NCBI RefSeq assembly: GCF_033473495.1
Contig: NC_088941.1
Span: forward strand, 682,001-746,000
Reading direction: 5' to 3'
DNA: 64,000 nt
Origin: Cercospora beticola
Taxonomy: Eukaryota > Ascomycota > Dothideomycetes > Mycosphaerellales > Mycosphaerellaceae
Shown here in pieces: positions 22,086 to 33,300 of the stretch. Numbering within the stretch: position 1 is the first letter of the stretch; the number at the start of each line of letters is the position of its first letter. The translations under genes were made by a program, and so were the position numbers. The notes under the pieces were generated by a model. The model was not told the DNA's origin. It saw nothing but the letters and a program-made list of their open reading frames with translations, and searched no databases.

Positions 22086-25000
22086 ATGACTACAACACAA
22101 TCCGACGGCGCATATCTCGCCCTGCCTGGTGCGTCCGCGCTGTCAAAATTTCGCCGCGACAGGCTCATTTCACAAATCGGTGCCAAGGATCTGCAGGCGA
22201 TATGGGTGCACTATATCTCCTCTCACAGGACTCTGACAAATGAAGAGCACCAAGTTTTGCAGCAGTTGCTCGAGTACGACAGCTATCCAGAGCAAGGAGA
22301 GCTGTATGATGCACTTCAAGGAGCGGTCAATCACGGCAAGTCACCCGCCGATGCCAACATCAAGCTCTTTTACGTGAGTCCAAGAGCAGGCACTATCTCG
22401 CCATGGAGCTCGAAAGCAACAAACATCGCTCACGTCTGCGGTATTGAAACCGCTGTCAAGAGAGTGGAACGTGGCATTCTCTATGCTGCCAAATTCGAGC
22501 AGGCTCCGGAGGATGGCTCTATTCCCAGCCCAGACTCATTGCACGATCGCATGACTGACAACCTCGCAACGCATCCACCCGACCTCGACGCGATGTTTGC
22601 TCAAGCTGCTCCTGCTCCGCTGACAAGGGTCGACTTGTTGCACAATTCCGCAGGGCCCGAGGCTGCACTCCGCGAGGCCAACAAGACGCTCGGCCTTGCT
22701 CTAGATGAGTCTGAGATCAACTATCTGATCGATGCCTACACCAAGGACTTGCAGCGAAATCCAACAGACGTCGAGTTGTTCATGTTTGCTCAGGTGAACT
22801 CCGAGCATTGTCGGCATAAGCAATTCAATGCTCAATGGACTATCGATGGCAAGGTCATGGACCACAGTCTGTTCCAGATGATCCGCAACACCCACAGAGT
22901 CAACCCAGATTTCGTCCTGTCGGCATATAGCGACAACGCTGCTGTCATGCAAGGATATCCGGGCAGTCAATGGGCCCCGGATCAGCTGACCGGAGAGTGG
23001 AAGCAGACCAAAGAAGATGTCCATTACCTGGGCAAAGTGGAGACTCACAACCATCCGACAGCTGTGTCTCCCTACCCGGGAGCTGCTACTGGCTCTGGAG
23101 GCGAAATCAGAGACGAGGGCGCAGTCGGTAGAGGCTCGAAGCCAAAGACTGGTCTGACCGGCTTCAGCGTTTCAGATTTGCACATTCCTGGTCATGGGCA
23201 GCCATGGGAGCTTGACATCGGCAAGCCAGGACATTTAGCAAGCAGTCTCGATATTATGCTCGAGGCTCCCATTGGAAGTGCAGCTTTCAACAATGAGTTC
23301 GGCCGGCCGAGCACGACTGGATACTTCCGTACTCTGTCTATGAAGGTGCCTGTGGACGAGAACACAACCGAGGTGCGCGGTTATCATAAGCCTATTATGA
23401 TCGCAGGTGGTGTCGGAACAGTGCGACCAGGAAACGAGATCAAGAGGAAAGAAGATGTCAGCCCTGGTGCACATATGGTCGTACTTGGTGGCCCGGCCAT
23501 GCTCATCGGACTTGGTGGTGGTGCGGCCTCCAGCATACAGTCCGGAGAAGGCAGCGTTGATCTGGATTTTGCAAGTGTGCAGCGTGGAAATGCTGAAGTG
23601 GAGAGGCGAGCTCAAGAAGTCATCAACACATGTGCCTCGCTCGGATCGGAGAGCCCAATCCAATTCATTCACGATGTCGGTGCTGGTGGCTTGTCCAACG
23701 CGCTGCCAGAGCTGGCCCATGACTCCGGCTATGGTGCTAAATTCGAGTTGAGAGAAGTTGACAACGCCGACCCGAGTTTGAGCCCTCTGCAGATCTGGTG
23801 CTGCGAAGCCCAAGAACGATATGTCATGGCCATCGCACCTAACAAACTTGAGGCATTCAGAAAGATCTGCAAGCGCGAACGATGCGGATACTCTGTGGTC
23901 GGACAAGCTACCAAAGAGCAACGACTGATCTTGATGGATCGAGACTCCAAAGAGGAGCCTCTACCTATCGATCTGCCAATGTCGACACTGTTCGGAAAGC
24001 CGCCCAAGATGTCGAGGGTTGTCGACTCACGCAAGCTCAAACTCCCTGCGTTCGACAGCAGTCTCTCATCGTATATTCCTACATCGCCAACAAAGGCGCA
24101 AGATGTCCTGCCATATGCTGTCGACCGCGTCTTGGCACTACCATCTGTTGGGTCAAAATCCTTCCTCATCACGATTGGAGATCGAACAGTTGGTGGATTG
24201 ACTGTTCGGGACCAGATGGTTGGGCCGTGGCAAACACCAGTTGCTGATGTGTCTGTCACAGCAACATCTCTCACCCCAGGCATCACCACTGGTGAGGCCA
24301 TGGCCATGGGCGAGAAGCCTACTCTTGCATTGATCTCGGCGGCCGCATCTGCACGCATGGCAGTGGCAGAGTCTCTGCTCAACATCGCAGCTGCAAGCAT
24401 CCCCAACAGACTGAAGCGCATTCGCCTTTCAGCCAACTGGATGGCAGCTAGTAGTCATCCAGGTGAAGGCGCTGCCTTGTACGAGGCTGTTGAGGCTATT
24501 GGTATGGAGCTGTGCCCTGAGCTCGGTATCAGCATCCCTGTCGGCAAGGACTCCATGTCGATGAAGACGAAGTGGGAGGACAAAGAAGTTACTGCACCAC
24601 TTTCGCTGGTGGTCACGGCCTTTGCGCCAGTGAACGACCTGAGCAGCACATGGACCCCAACACTGGCACGCTACGAAGACGTTGGCGAGACTCTTCTGAT
24701 GTTTGTCGACCTGGCTGGGGGCAAGAAGGCACTTGGTGGCTCCGCTCTTGCACAGGTCTTTGGTCAAATTGGCAACACTGCTCCAGATGTTCACGATGTG
24801 GACTATATCAAGGACTTCTACCATGCCGTCGAGCAACTGCACGAGACCGACATCGTGCTTGCCTACCACGATCGCTCAGATGGTGGTCTGTTCACAACGC
24901 TTGCGGAAATGATGTTCGCGGGCCGCTGCGGTTTGGATCTCATGCTCGACCGCATCGTCAAATCGGGAAGGCCGCAAGATGTAATCGAGACACTCTTCAA

Positions 25001-26165
25001 CGAGGAATTGGGCGCGGTATTCCAGATCCGCAAGAAGGATGAGAGTCAGTTCCGTGGCGTGTTCGCGCCCATGACACCCATCACCATTGCCTCTGTCCCC
25101 AAGTCTTCCCGACAAGAGCTCGCCATCCACTACGGAGCAGATTGCATTTATCGAGCTTCAAGATCAGAGCTACAACAGAAGTGGCACCACACTTCTTGGG
25201 CGATGCAGCGCCTGCGTGACAACCCAGACTGTGCCGACGCCGAAAAGACCAACATTGACGACAACAAGAATCCCGGCCTGAAGTACAAGCTCACCTTCAA
25301 GCCCGAAGAGAACATCCTGCCTTGGTCCACATCCATCGCAGCGACCATCAAACAGAAACCCCGCGTCGCCATTCTCCGTGAGCAAGGCGTCAACGGCCAA
25401 GCAGAAATGGCCTTCGCCTTCTCCGTCGCAGGTTTCAGCCCCATCGACGTACACATGACCGACATCCTCACCGGTCGCTTCTCCCTCGCCTCATGCGTCG
25501 GCCTCGCTGCCTGCGGTGGTTTCAGCTACGGCGACGTCCTCGGTGCCGGCCAAGGCTGGGCGAAATCCGTTCTCCTCCACGAAGGTACACGCGCCGAATT
25601 CAAGAACTTCTTCGAGCGCAAAGATACTTTCGCCTTGGGAGTCTGCAATGGCTGTCAATTCCTCTCTCGCTTGACAGAACTTATCCCCGGCGCGGAGAAT
25701 TGGCCAACGTTCGAACGGAATGTGAGCGAACAGTATGAAGCTCGTGTTTGTATGGTGCAAGTCACGGAGAAAGCGGACAATTACAAGGATCCTTCTGTTT
25801 TCCTTCACGGCATGGATGGTTCGTACTTGCCTATTGTGACTGCACATGGTGAAGGTCGCGCTTCGTTCCCGCAATCGGGAGAGTCTTCTGCGCAGAATTT
25901 GATTGATCAGGGACTCGTTTCGATGCGGTATGTGGACAACTATCTGCGACCAACGGAGGCTTACCCATACAACCCGAACGGATCTCCATTGGGAATCACA
26001 GGCGTCAGAACACCGGACGGTAGGGTCTTGGCTTTGATGCCGCATCCAGAGAGAACGATTCTGAAGGAAGTGGCGAGCTACTTGCCACGAGAGGAGAAGA
26101 AGGAATGGGGAGATTTTGGTCCTTGGACGAGAATGTTCAAGAGTGCCAGACGCTGGGTGGGATAA
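22086..26165 (+). CDS. ADE6: Phosphoribosylformylglycinamidine (FGAM) synthase
   Basis: Fourth step of de novo purine synthesis: FGAR + glutamine + ATP to FGAM. Single exon, 1,359 residues, normal for the large eukaryotic PurL. The ATG at 22086 follows CCACC, a good fungal start context; the frame extends 15 bases further only via a TTG. Order: N-terminal PurS-like and linker regions (with [25 protein letters not shown]), the first AIRS-like catalytic half with [16 protein letters not shown] and [19 protein letters not shown], the second half with [11 protein letters not shown] and [17 protein letters not shown], and a C-terminal class I glutamine amidotransferase. The amidotransferase nucleophile is Cys1187 in GVCNGCQF, with the catalytic His/Glu in PHPERT near the end. 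Cytosolic. Two TGACTC sites upstream fit purine/amino-acid control. Confidence 0.97.
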   Translation: MTTTQSDGAYLALPGASALSKFRRDRLISQIGAKDLQAIWVHYISSHRTLTNEEHQVLQQLLEYDSYPEQGELYDALQGAVNHGKSPADANIKLFYVSPRAGTISPWSSKATNIAHVCGIETAVKRVERGILYAAKFEQAPEDGSIPSPDSLHDRMTDNLATHPPDLDAMFAQAAPAPLTRVDLLHNSAGPEAALREANKTLGLALDESEINYLIDAYTKDLQRNPTDVELFMFAQVNSEHCRHKQFNAQWTIDGKVMDHSLFQMIRNTHRVNPDFVLSAYSDNAAVMQGYPGSQWAPDQLTGEWKQTKEDVHYLGKVETHNHPTAVSPYPGAATGSGGEIRDEGAVGRGSKPKTGLTGFSVSDLHIPGHGQPWELDIGKPGHLASSLDIMLEAPIGSAAFNNEFGRPSTTGYFRTLSMKVPVDENTTEVRGYHKPIMIAGGVGTVRPGNEIKRKEDVSPGAHMVVLGGPAMLIGLGGGAASSIQSGEGSVDLDFASVQRGNAEVERRAQEVINTCASLGSESPIQFIHDVGAGGLSNALPELAHDSGYGAKFELREVDNADPSLSPLQIWCCEAQERYVMAIAPNKLEAFRKICKRERCGYSVVGQATKEQRLILMDRDSKEEPLPIDLPMSTLFGKPPKMSRVVDSRKLKLPAFDSSLSSYIPTSPTKAQDVLPYAVDRVLALPSVGSKSFLITIGDRTVGGLTVRDQMVGPWQTPVADVSVTATSLTPGITTGEAMAMGEKPTLALISAAASARMAVAESLLNIAAASIPNRLKRIRLSANWMAASSHPGEGAALYEAVEAIGMELCPELGISIPVGKDSMSMKTKWEDKEVTAPLSLVVTAFAPVNDLSSTWTPTLARYEDVGETLLMFVDLAGGKKALGGSALAQVFGQIGNTAPDVHDVDYIKDFYHAVEQLHETDIVLAYHDRSDGGLFTTLAEMMFAGRCGLDLMLDRIVKSGRPQDVIETLFNEELGAVFQIRKKDESQFRGVFAPMTPITIASVPKSSRQELAIHYGADCIYRASRSELQQKWHHTSWAMQRLRDNPDCADAEKTNIDDNKNPGLKYKLTFKPEENILPWSTSIAATIKQKPRVAILREQGVNGQAEMAFAFSVAGFSPIDVHMTDILTGRFSLASCVGLAACGGFSYGDVLGAGQGWAKSVLLHEGTRAEFKNFFERKDTFALGVCNGCQFLSRLTELIPGAENWPTFERNVSEQYEARVCMVQVTEKADNYKDPSVFLHGMDGSYLPIVTAHGEGRASFPQSGESSAQNLIDQGLVSMRYVDNYLRPTEAYPYNPNGSPLGITGVRTPDGRVLALMPHPERTILKEVASYLPREEKKEWGDFGPWTRMFKSARRWVG

Positions 26166-26274
26166 TTTGCGTTACCTGCCTCGCTTGAGTAAAAGCACGA
26201 TTTTGCAAACGAGAGTCAATAGACTATTGGTTTCGATAGAACGCTGAATGACACGTCCTGCCTTTGGCCATTCT

Positions 26275-28664
26275 TCATCGCCCACCACTCGAAGCACTTG
26301 GCGGTAAATCCTCCTCTCTTGTTCCCCAATCACTTTCCTCACTACCCAGCGTCAACTCCAGCACACCACCTTCCAAGAAGAACTCGTGCCCGATCCAACT
26401 TCTTGTATACTCCTCCCCATCAAGTTTCGCACTCTGAATATAAATATTCTCGTACTCCACGTCAAAATTAACATTCCTAATCGTCGCAATCTTCCCCGTC
26501 ACAGGTGAAGTCCAACTAACACTTTCAAAAAACGGCGGGGTGATCAAATAGACGTTCTGACCCGCAACGGGAAACAATCCAGACATCGCGAACGCGAGAA
26601 AAGAACCTTGCGCCCCACTGTCATCGTTTCCAGGCAGTCCGTTGATGGAAGAATTGAACGAGCTCGGGATGTAGGTGTGTAATCTCTTCGCAGAAAGTCC
26701 TGGTCTGCCAGCATAGTGGTACTGGAAGCAAGTGAGCTCGCTTGGCTCGTTGCCGATGTCGAGGAGGCCGGTTTCGTGGAGGTAATCCAGCCTGCGAACG
26801 AAATCGTCTTTGCCTCCGACAGCACGAATCAGTCCCGCTTGATCTTGTGGGACGTAGAACACATATTCCCAGATAGCAGATTCGAACGTTTCGCGAGGAT
26901 TACTGGAATAGCTGCAGAATTTCGAATCGAGAGGAGAGCACTCCATAGGATCCTGGAAGCGCCAGGTCCCGTTTGCGAAACGTGGTTGGAGGAATCCAAC
27001 AAAGCCAGTATCTGTCCCGTTGGGCCAGAAAGAAGCTTGATCTGCTTTGAAAAGATTCTGCCAGTTCGCGCTGCGCTGCAAGTATTTCTCGTAATCAGTG
27101 TCGTGACCAAGACCACCAGCGACTTGGGCAATCGCAAAATCGTCGTAAGCGTATTCTAGTGTACGGCTGACGCTGTGAAAAGATGGACCGAAGCCAAGGT
27201 AGTCGTAGTCTTGGAAGGGAATGTAACCGTACTGTTTCCAGCTGACGAGTCCACCGCGACCGTTCACGCCCCAGTCAAATGGTTCGTTCTCAGCATCGTT
27301 GACGATTGCTTTGTAGGCCAAATTCCAGTCGATACCGCTGATGTTCTTGATATAGGCGTCTCCAATTACTACGTCCGCGTTGCTCCCACCTTGGGAGTAG
27401 CCTTTGCAGAGCTGCATGCGGCAGTCTGGAAGCCAGCCAAGATGAACGTAAGTGTCTAGCAGGCTTCGGGTGAGCTGTGATAATACATCTGGTTGATAGA
27501 TAGCGAGGAAAGGGAATGCAGTTCGAAACGAATCCCATATGCTAGAAAGCGTCAGCAGAACAGAAGGAATGCGAGGCAAGAGGATGCGTACCAGTAAAAG
27601 CTGTCGAAGTATGGTTCACTACTCTGCCATAGCGGATTCTCTCCTGTATAGTTCTGAGGGGAGATCATTGTGCGATAAATCCCAGTGAAGAAGGTCTTCT
27701 GAAGCGACGCAGACGCACCTCCAGGTTCAATGGTAACGCCAGTAAATTTGGACTTCCAAGCATCTGTAGCAGCTTCCCGTACTCGATTGAAATCGAAATC
27801 TGGAACTTCGTTTTCTGCATTATCACATGCCTGCCTTGTGCTCATGAAGCTTAAGCCCATTCGAGCTGTGAGATTGCCACTCTGCGGAGCATTGAAGCGA
27901 ACGAAAGCACCAGCCTGGATGTAAAACAAACTGTACCCACGATTTACAAACAGCTCTTTCTGCTCACTGCCTGCGCGATCGTTGACCCAAATGCCCGTGT
28001 CCTGGATATCAGCAACTTGGAAGTCGACGCAGAAATAAGCCTGGTAAGAACCAACGCCAAAGCTAGGGAGGAAAGTTCCATTTCCCGTTATACGGCCAGT
28101 ATCTGGATCAACGCTGACAGAAGCATTCTGTCTGCTGTCTTGCAGATCTGTCAGATCTAACAAAACCAGAGGACCAGGCTGGTCGCTCGCAGCAGAAAAA
28201 CGGTAAAGGGCAGTATGTTCAGTCGTCGTCGTTTCCATGACCATGCCGTTGGCAAGCTTCAGCGTAAAGTATCCAGGCTGCGCTCGAACACTTCCATTGA
28301 CCACATCTACTGCTCGATCGATCTTGGCTCCATATTTGCAGGCAATTTGGTCATCGTCGCAGTACTGCACCGACAATGGAAAGTTGCCCATGCTAGGTTG
28401 TCCGCCAGTGCCAGAATCATGCAGAGCTGAGAAACCCGTCACGTTGGACCCGTCGTAGCTAAAGCCTGCAGTATTTTGGCCAGAAACATCTGCGACGGAC
28501 TTGGCCATGCCGAAGGGCAGAGTGGCTCCGGCGAAGACGTTGCCGCCATTGTATGAGCCTATGAGTGGGTCGACCAGGTCGTAGTTATGCTGCACAGAAG
28601 TGGTTGCAGCGGTGATGGTTGTAAGCAGGAATAGGCGTGCTATGCCTGTGATTATTGACTTCAT
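26275..28664 (-). CDS. Secreted GH92 alpha-1,2-mannosidase
   Basis: Glycoside hydrolase family 92 exo-mannosidase, probably trimming mannose from N-glycans or mannoproteins outside the cell. Two exons, 28664-27592 and 27541-26275, with a 50-bp intron (GTACGC...GCTGAC...CTAG) that restores FDSFYC-IWDSFRTAFP. Product 779 residues. The N-terminus MKSIITGIARLFLLTTITAATTS is a signal peptide. Family landmarks: VDPLIGSYNGGNVFAGATLPFGMAK near the start, SALHDSGTGG, a GG-x-TYI-like ENPLWQ region, and LPGNDDSGAQGSFLAFAMSGLFPVAGQ, which contains the conserved NDD-S-G loop of the catalytic domain. Several N-x-S/T sites suit a secreted glycoprotein. It is convergent with ADE6 (109 bp apart) and its start is only about 100 bp from the edge of the transposon island. 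Confidence 0.93.
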
Positions 28665-28766
28665 TTCTGGCGTGAGGTTGATGAGTGAACAAGAAAGCTT
28701 AGCCAGGCAGAGATGGTGGCATGGCTGGGCGAATACCGCCTGAGTGGTATGCGATCCGGCCGCTTA

Positions 28767-28830
28767 GAAGTGTGCCCCACGTGACCCACAACCCCGCGTA
28801 AACCTATAGTTTCAGCGTTTCTCAACACAT
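28767..28830 (+). repeat. Left terminal inverted repeat of pogo-like element
   Basis: It matches the reverse complement of 53706-53781: GAAGTGTGCCCCACGTGACC, then CACA, GTAAACCT, TTCCAGC/TTTCAGC and GTTTCTCAAC. It lacks a 16-base stretch present in the right copy. CA and TG dinucleotides are still present here, unlike inside. Confidence 0.85.
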
Positions 28831-28849
28831 TCAATTATTAATTACACTA

Positions 28850-29238
28850 CTATTATAGATACTATACTATAGGCACTAGACTAGCTTAGTAAATAAGATA
28901 AGCCGAATATTTCTATAGCTTTAAGGAAGTTTAAAGTAGACCGTAGTACTCTTAGTAACTACTAGAATAGTAAGACTAGTAGTAGAGTAAATAAGGCTAA
29001 ATCGTAACGTATTCTTAACTACTCTTAAGAGGTATCTCTTATCGTATATATTAATAGATATATCTACTATAGAATACTTTTAACTCTATTAATAGTTCTT
29101 AATTTTATATACGAGATTAGTAGTTATAGGCCTAGAAATAACTAGGTACTAAGATTCGTAAAGAGGTAGCCTAATTAGATTACTTCTAAGTATCTTATAC
29201 TAATCGAGTATTTATACTTTAAAGCTAATTCTAAGTAG
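28850..29238 (+). pseudogene. pogo-like transposase, N-terminal remnant (RIP-inactivated)
   Basis: One plus-strand frame, broken only by TAG/TAA codons where Gln or Trp is expected, reads KPNISIALRKFKVDRSTL, then SSRVNKAKS, INRYIYYRILLT, NFIYEISSYRPRNN and LRFVKR, then ITSKYLILIE. This is the layout of the N-terminal helix-turn-helix DNA-binding region (psq plus CENP-B-type HTH) of Fot1/pogo transposases. It stops abruptly where the Copia LTR begins at 29239. Confidence 0.75.
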
Positions 29239-29454
29239 TATTACGATTTAAGATTCTATAGATACTATATCTTTCTATCTAATAGTTAGACTTTAAGTAA
29301 GTAGTACCTTAGACTTTAGGAATTCTTAGTAGAAAGTATTTCTTTATAGGCTTATAGTAGATAGAAATCTAAGTCTTTCTAACTACTTATTATAGAAAGT
29401 TTTATTTTACTTTATTCTACTATATTTAGATAAGTTAGACTTCTAAATTTAATA
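29239..29454 (+). repeat. Copia LTR, copy 1 (216 bp)
   Basis: Begins TATTACG and ends AATTTAATA (TG...CA before RIP). Equal in length to copies at 43776-43991 and 53058-53273, differing from them mainly by C/T and G/A. Confidence 0.85.
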
Positions 29455-29868
29455 GGTTATAAGCTCGAGTTTATATTATAGCCGAAAAGCTAGAAGCTAG
29501 AGGATATAATAGTAAGTACTCTTAATAGGAGTTAAAGTATTCTAGTAAGAGACTTAAAAGTAATAGTAGAATCTAAAGCTATAAAAGAGTTAGAAGTAAA
29601 AGGAGTAGTCTTATAAGTATAAACTAGATAGTAGAAAAAATAGTATATATAGGTAGATAGGATATCTAATATATATTAGTCCTAAGTAGAAGAATATACT
29701 ATATAGCTATATAAAAATCGAGAATAAACTCTATAAAGTATCTAAGCTAGATACTTAGTAAAAAAAAGTTATAGTCTAATAATACTAGAAGTTAGTCTAG
29801 TATTTCTCTACTACTAGAAAGTAGAAAAGAATAAAGTTAGAAGAGTAGTTAGGCTATTAGAAAGAGTC
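29239..29868 (+). mobile_element. Copia-like element C1, 5' fragment
   Basis: A 216-bp LTR (29239-29454) followed directly by GGTTATAAGCTCGAG, the RIP-altered form of a half-tRNA primer-binding site complementary to the anticodon region of initiator tRNA-Met (GGTTATGAGCCC), as used by many Copia elements. About 410 bp of leader/gag follow, then the Gypsy element G1 begins. The same sequence recurs at 43776-44407. Confidence 0.75.
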
Positions 29869-30257
29869 TATTATAGTTCTATCTACCGAAGAGTCGACCG
29901 ACTAATCGAAGTCGAGTAGGTATAGTAGCTAAATAGAGTACCTATTAGGCAGACGCTAGGCGCTCTACTACTACTCGCTCTATACTCTATCGCGCTCTAT
30001 AATAGAGAGCGCGAGAGTACTATAGAGCAGATAGCTAAGAACTAGCAAGTCTTATTTATATTTAATAGCGATAAGTATCGCCTCTCTAGATAGTTATTGC
30101 GTATAACTTACTATTCTATTTTACTAATTAGAATTAAGTAACTCTTTCTACTTCGTTACTTTCCTCTAGACTACTCGATAAGCTTAAACTCCGATCGAGC
30201 TTAAGCTTCTACTTAGTAAGATCTTAGGTTATTAGCCTAGCGCCGATAAACCTAATA
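29869..30257 (+). repeat. G1 5' LTR (389 bp)
   Basis: Pairs with 43309-43697; equal length, differences mostly transitions. Contains an internal hyphenated palindrome GCGCTCTATAATAGAGAGCGC. Confidence 0.88.
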
Positions 30258-30399
30258 GCTTTATATACCCTTAAGAATATCTACTATAGAAAGCTCTAGA
30301 GAGAATTCTACTTCTAGCGAAGTAGGATCTAGCTATAGTAAGCTAGTTTAAGCTCTAAGACCGACTCTACTAGACGACTCTAATAATAAAGATAGTAGC

Positions 30400-33300
30400 C
30401 TAAGACTAAGAAGCTTTAAACTAGCAAAGCCTAACTACTACTATAGAGATCGAAGTAAGTTCGACGATTAGGTTAACTAGATAGATATATATCTTATATT
30501 TAACCTAGTCTAAGTAATACTTAAGACTATCTTTATAAGTACGTACTTTAGAGGTAGTACTTAGAATTAGATTAAACTCTACCTTAAGGTCTACTTAGAT
30601 AGCTAGAGAACTTAGGATCCTACTAGTATATTTAGAGACTATACGACCTTTAAAGCTAAGCTTAAAGAGATCTTCGGATCTTCTAACGAGGTAACCTAAG
30701 CGATTAGAGTTATCTAGTACCTCCGATAGCGAATCTTAGTATCTAAGTATATAGCTAAGTTCGAGGAATACTTATAGGTAACTAGATAGGACTAATAGGC
30801 GTTAAATAACGATATTTAGACGTAGTCTTAAAGACTCGGTTAAGGACTAGTTAATAAACTATAGAGGAATACTCGATACTCTAAAGGATTTAACCGAAGT
30901 AGCTATTAAGATCGATAACTAGCTCTATAAGAGAGCCCTAGAATATAAGTACGACTCTAAGATTAGAGGAACGGCCGGGTTTACTCTAGACTATAGAAGG
31001 AACTACGGATACTATTCGAAGCTAAATAACTAGTCTAATAAACTATACTATAGACTCTAACTAATAGAACTTAACGTAACCTAGAAAAGTCGTAGAATTA
31101 AAAGAAAAGGTAAGCTAAAGAGTAGGCTAAGTAAGAAATAAGATAGCGATAAGACTTATTATAATTATAGTAAACTAGCCTACTTCGCGAGAGATTATCG
31201 TTCTAAGAATATAGTATAGCGATAATCTATTAATATAATATAACGAAAAGAAGAAGAACGAGGAAGCTATAACGATAATTAGTCTTCTAAGGAGATCCGA
31301 CTCCTAGATATAATAACCTAGAAATATAAAAACGAGGAAACTATAAAGGTAACCGACTAACTCGTTAAGCTTACTAGACTACGAATCCTCCTAGACGAAA
31401 TCTTATAAGAAAAGAAAGAGATTTACTTTTAACTATAGTCCTAGAAACTTAAATAATAATAGGAAACCTTAGATAGAAGATATAATACTATCTAAAACAA
31501 ACTCTAGATTCTAGAAGATAAAATACGAGAAGAAAAGTAGAAGTTCGGAACGATATAGCGACAAAGTATCCCGATATAGATCTACTAGGAAGAACGTTAT
31601 AGATATAGAAGCCTTTATTAGCGATTCTATTATAATAATATATACTAAATATATATCTCTTCTAAGAGAGAGAATAACTTCTTTCTAACCGAACTAACTC
31701 GAGAAGAAGATTCTCTAATCCGGTAATATAATAACGAAAGTAGACTCTTATCTATTCTAAAGAAGCTATAAGAACTAGTACTATACTTTAGACTCGCCGA
31801 GGAAGAAACTAACGAATCTTATTACGAAAACTAAGAGAATACCTCTTCTAAAATTAACTCTAAAAAGGAAGAATAAAACTCGACTATAAATAAAGAAAAT
31901 ATATTTAAAGAATTATTCGACGAAGAATTAGACCTAGATAACGAGATTATAATATTTATATATACTTAGGTAGGAATTATACGTAAAGTTATACTATTCC
32001 TAGCTATATAATAAGAAGATATATTTCTAAGGATTAGTAGGAAGCGATACTTATACTCTACTAAATTCGATCGAGTACTTAAGGAACTACGAGTTAAGCT
32101 CTAGAACTAGCTAAGAGTCTCTATATAGTACGACTTTAGGTCGCTTATATAAGAACTCGTTCCTATCGGAAGTACGATTATACTATTTAGATATATTATA
32201 CTAAGCGAAGAAATCGTACCGAACTTAGTATAAGAAAATATACGCCGAATCTCCGAATAATATACTAAAATGTAATAATATTAGTTAATATATACTTATA
32301 TCGAAACCTCGGAAGAAAAGGCTATATACGAAATAATTAGATATATATTATACTAGATCCGAGAATAGTATAGAATACCTACTATTAAAACCTAGTTAGG
32401 AAAAGGATCGACTTTTAAGGAATAAGTATCTAAAGAGAGTTCTATAATATAGAAAGCGCTTAAGTATTAATATTAGTCTTTCGTACTAATATTACTATTA
32501 ATAGATATAGAGTCTAAGCTATAATTAATTCTAGAGCGAGCGGGAACTTTGCCTCTAAATTATTTATAAAGTAATATAGAATAGCTATCTAATCGAAAGA
32601 CGAAGAGTACGAATTAATCGTAGTCGATAGATTATCGTTACTAAGTATAGAATAAGAAACTATTCCGTTACTACTTACTATCTAATAGTACTACGAGGAA
32701 ATTATCTTAGATATTACTAATATAGCTAGTTATAACGTCGTACTAGGTATACTTTAGTTAAGAAAGTATAATCTAATTATCGATTAGAAACGAGGAGTAC
32801 TTAGGTTTAAATAATACGATTACGTTATCGATATTAACTCTATATAGCGATAGCGTTTACTAATAGATAAAGCTAGGAGATAGATTAACGAAATAATACT
32901 CTAGTCGCTCGGAGCTACGAAATAATCGAGTCTAACTCGGATAGTTACTTATAATAGTAAGGAGGATAAATAAGTTATAAGAATAGATAGAAGTAATATA
33001 CTATCGAAGGATATAGCTTCGGAACTCGATATCTCTAAAGAGTATTAAAAATAGGCGAAACTCTTTAAAGAGATAGAGAATATTATCGCTTTACCTAAAT
33101 ACTAGATATAGGATTACTAGATTAACCTAAAACCCGGAACGGAGCCTCTATTCGTACTACTATTTAAGAAATCCGAATACGCGCTCTAAGAAGAGGATAA
33201 GTAGCTACGTAAGATACTAGCTAAGAGCTAGATATATAAATCTAGGTCTAGTATAGAAGTACCTATCTTTAGCGTTCTAAAGCTTAATAGGAAGATACAA

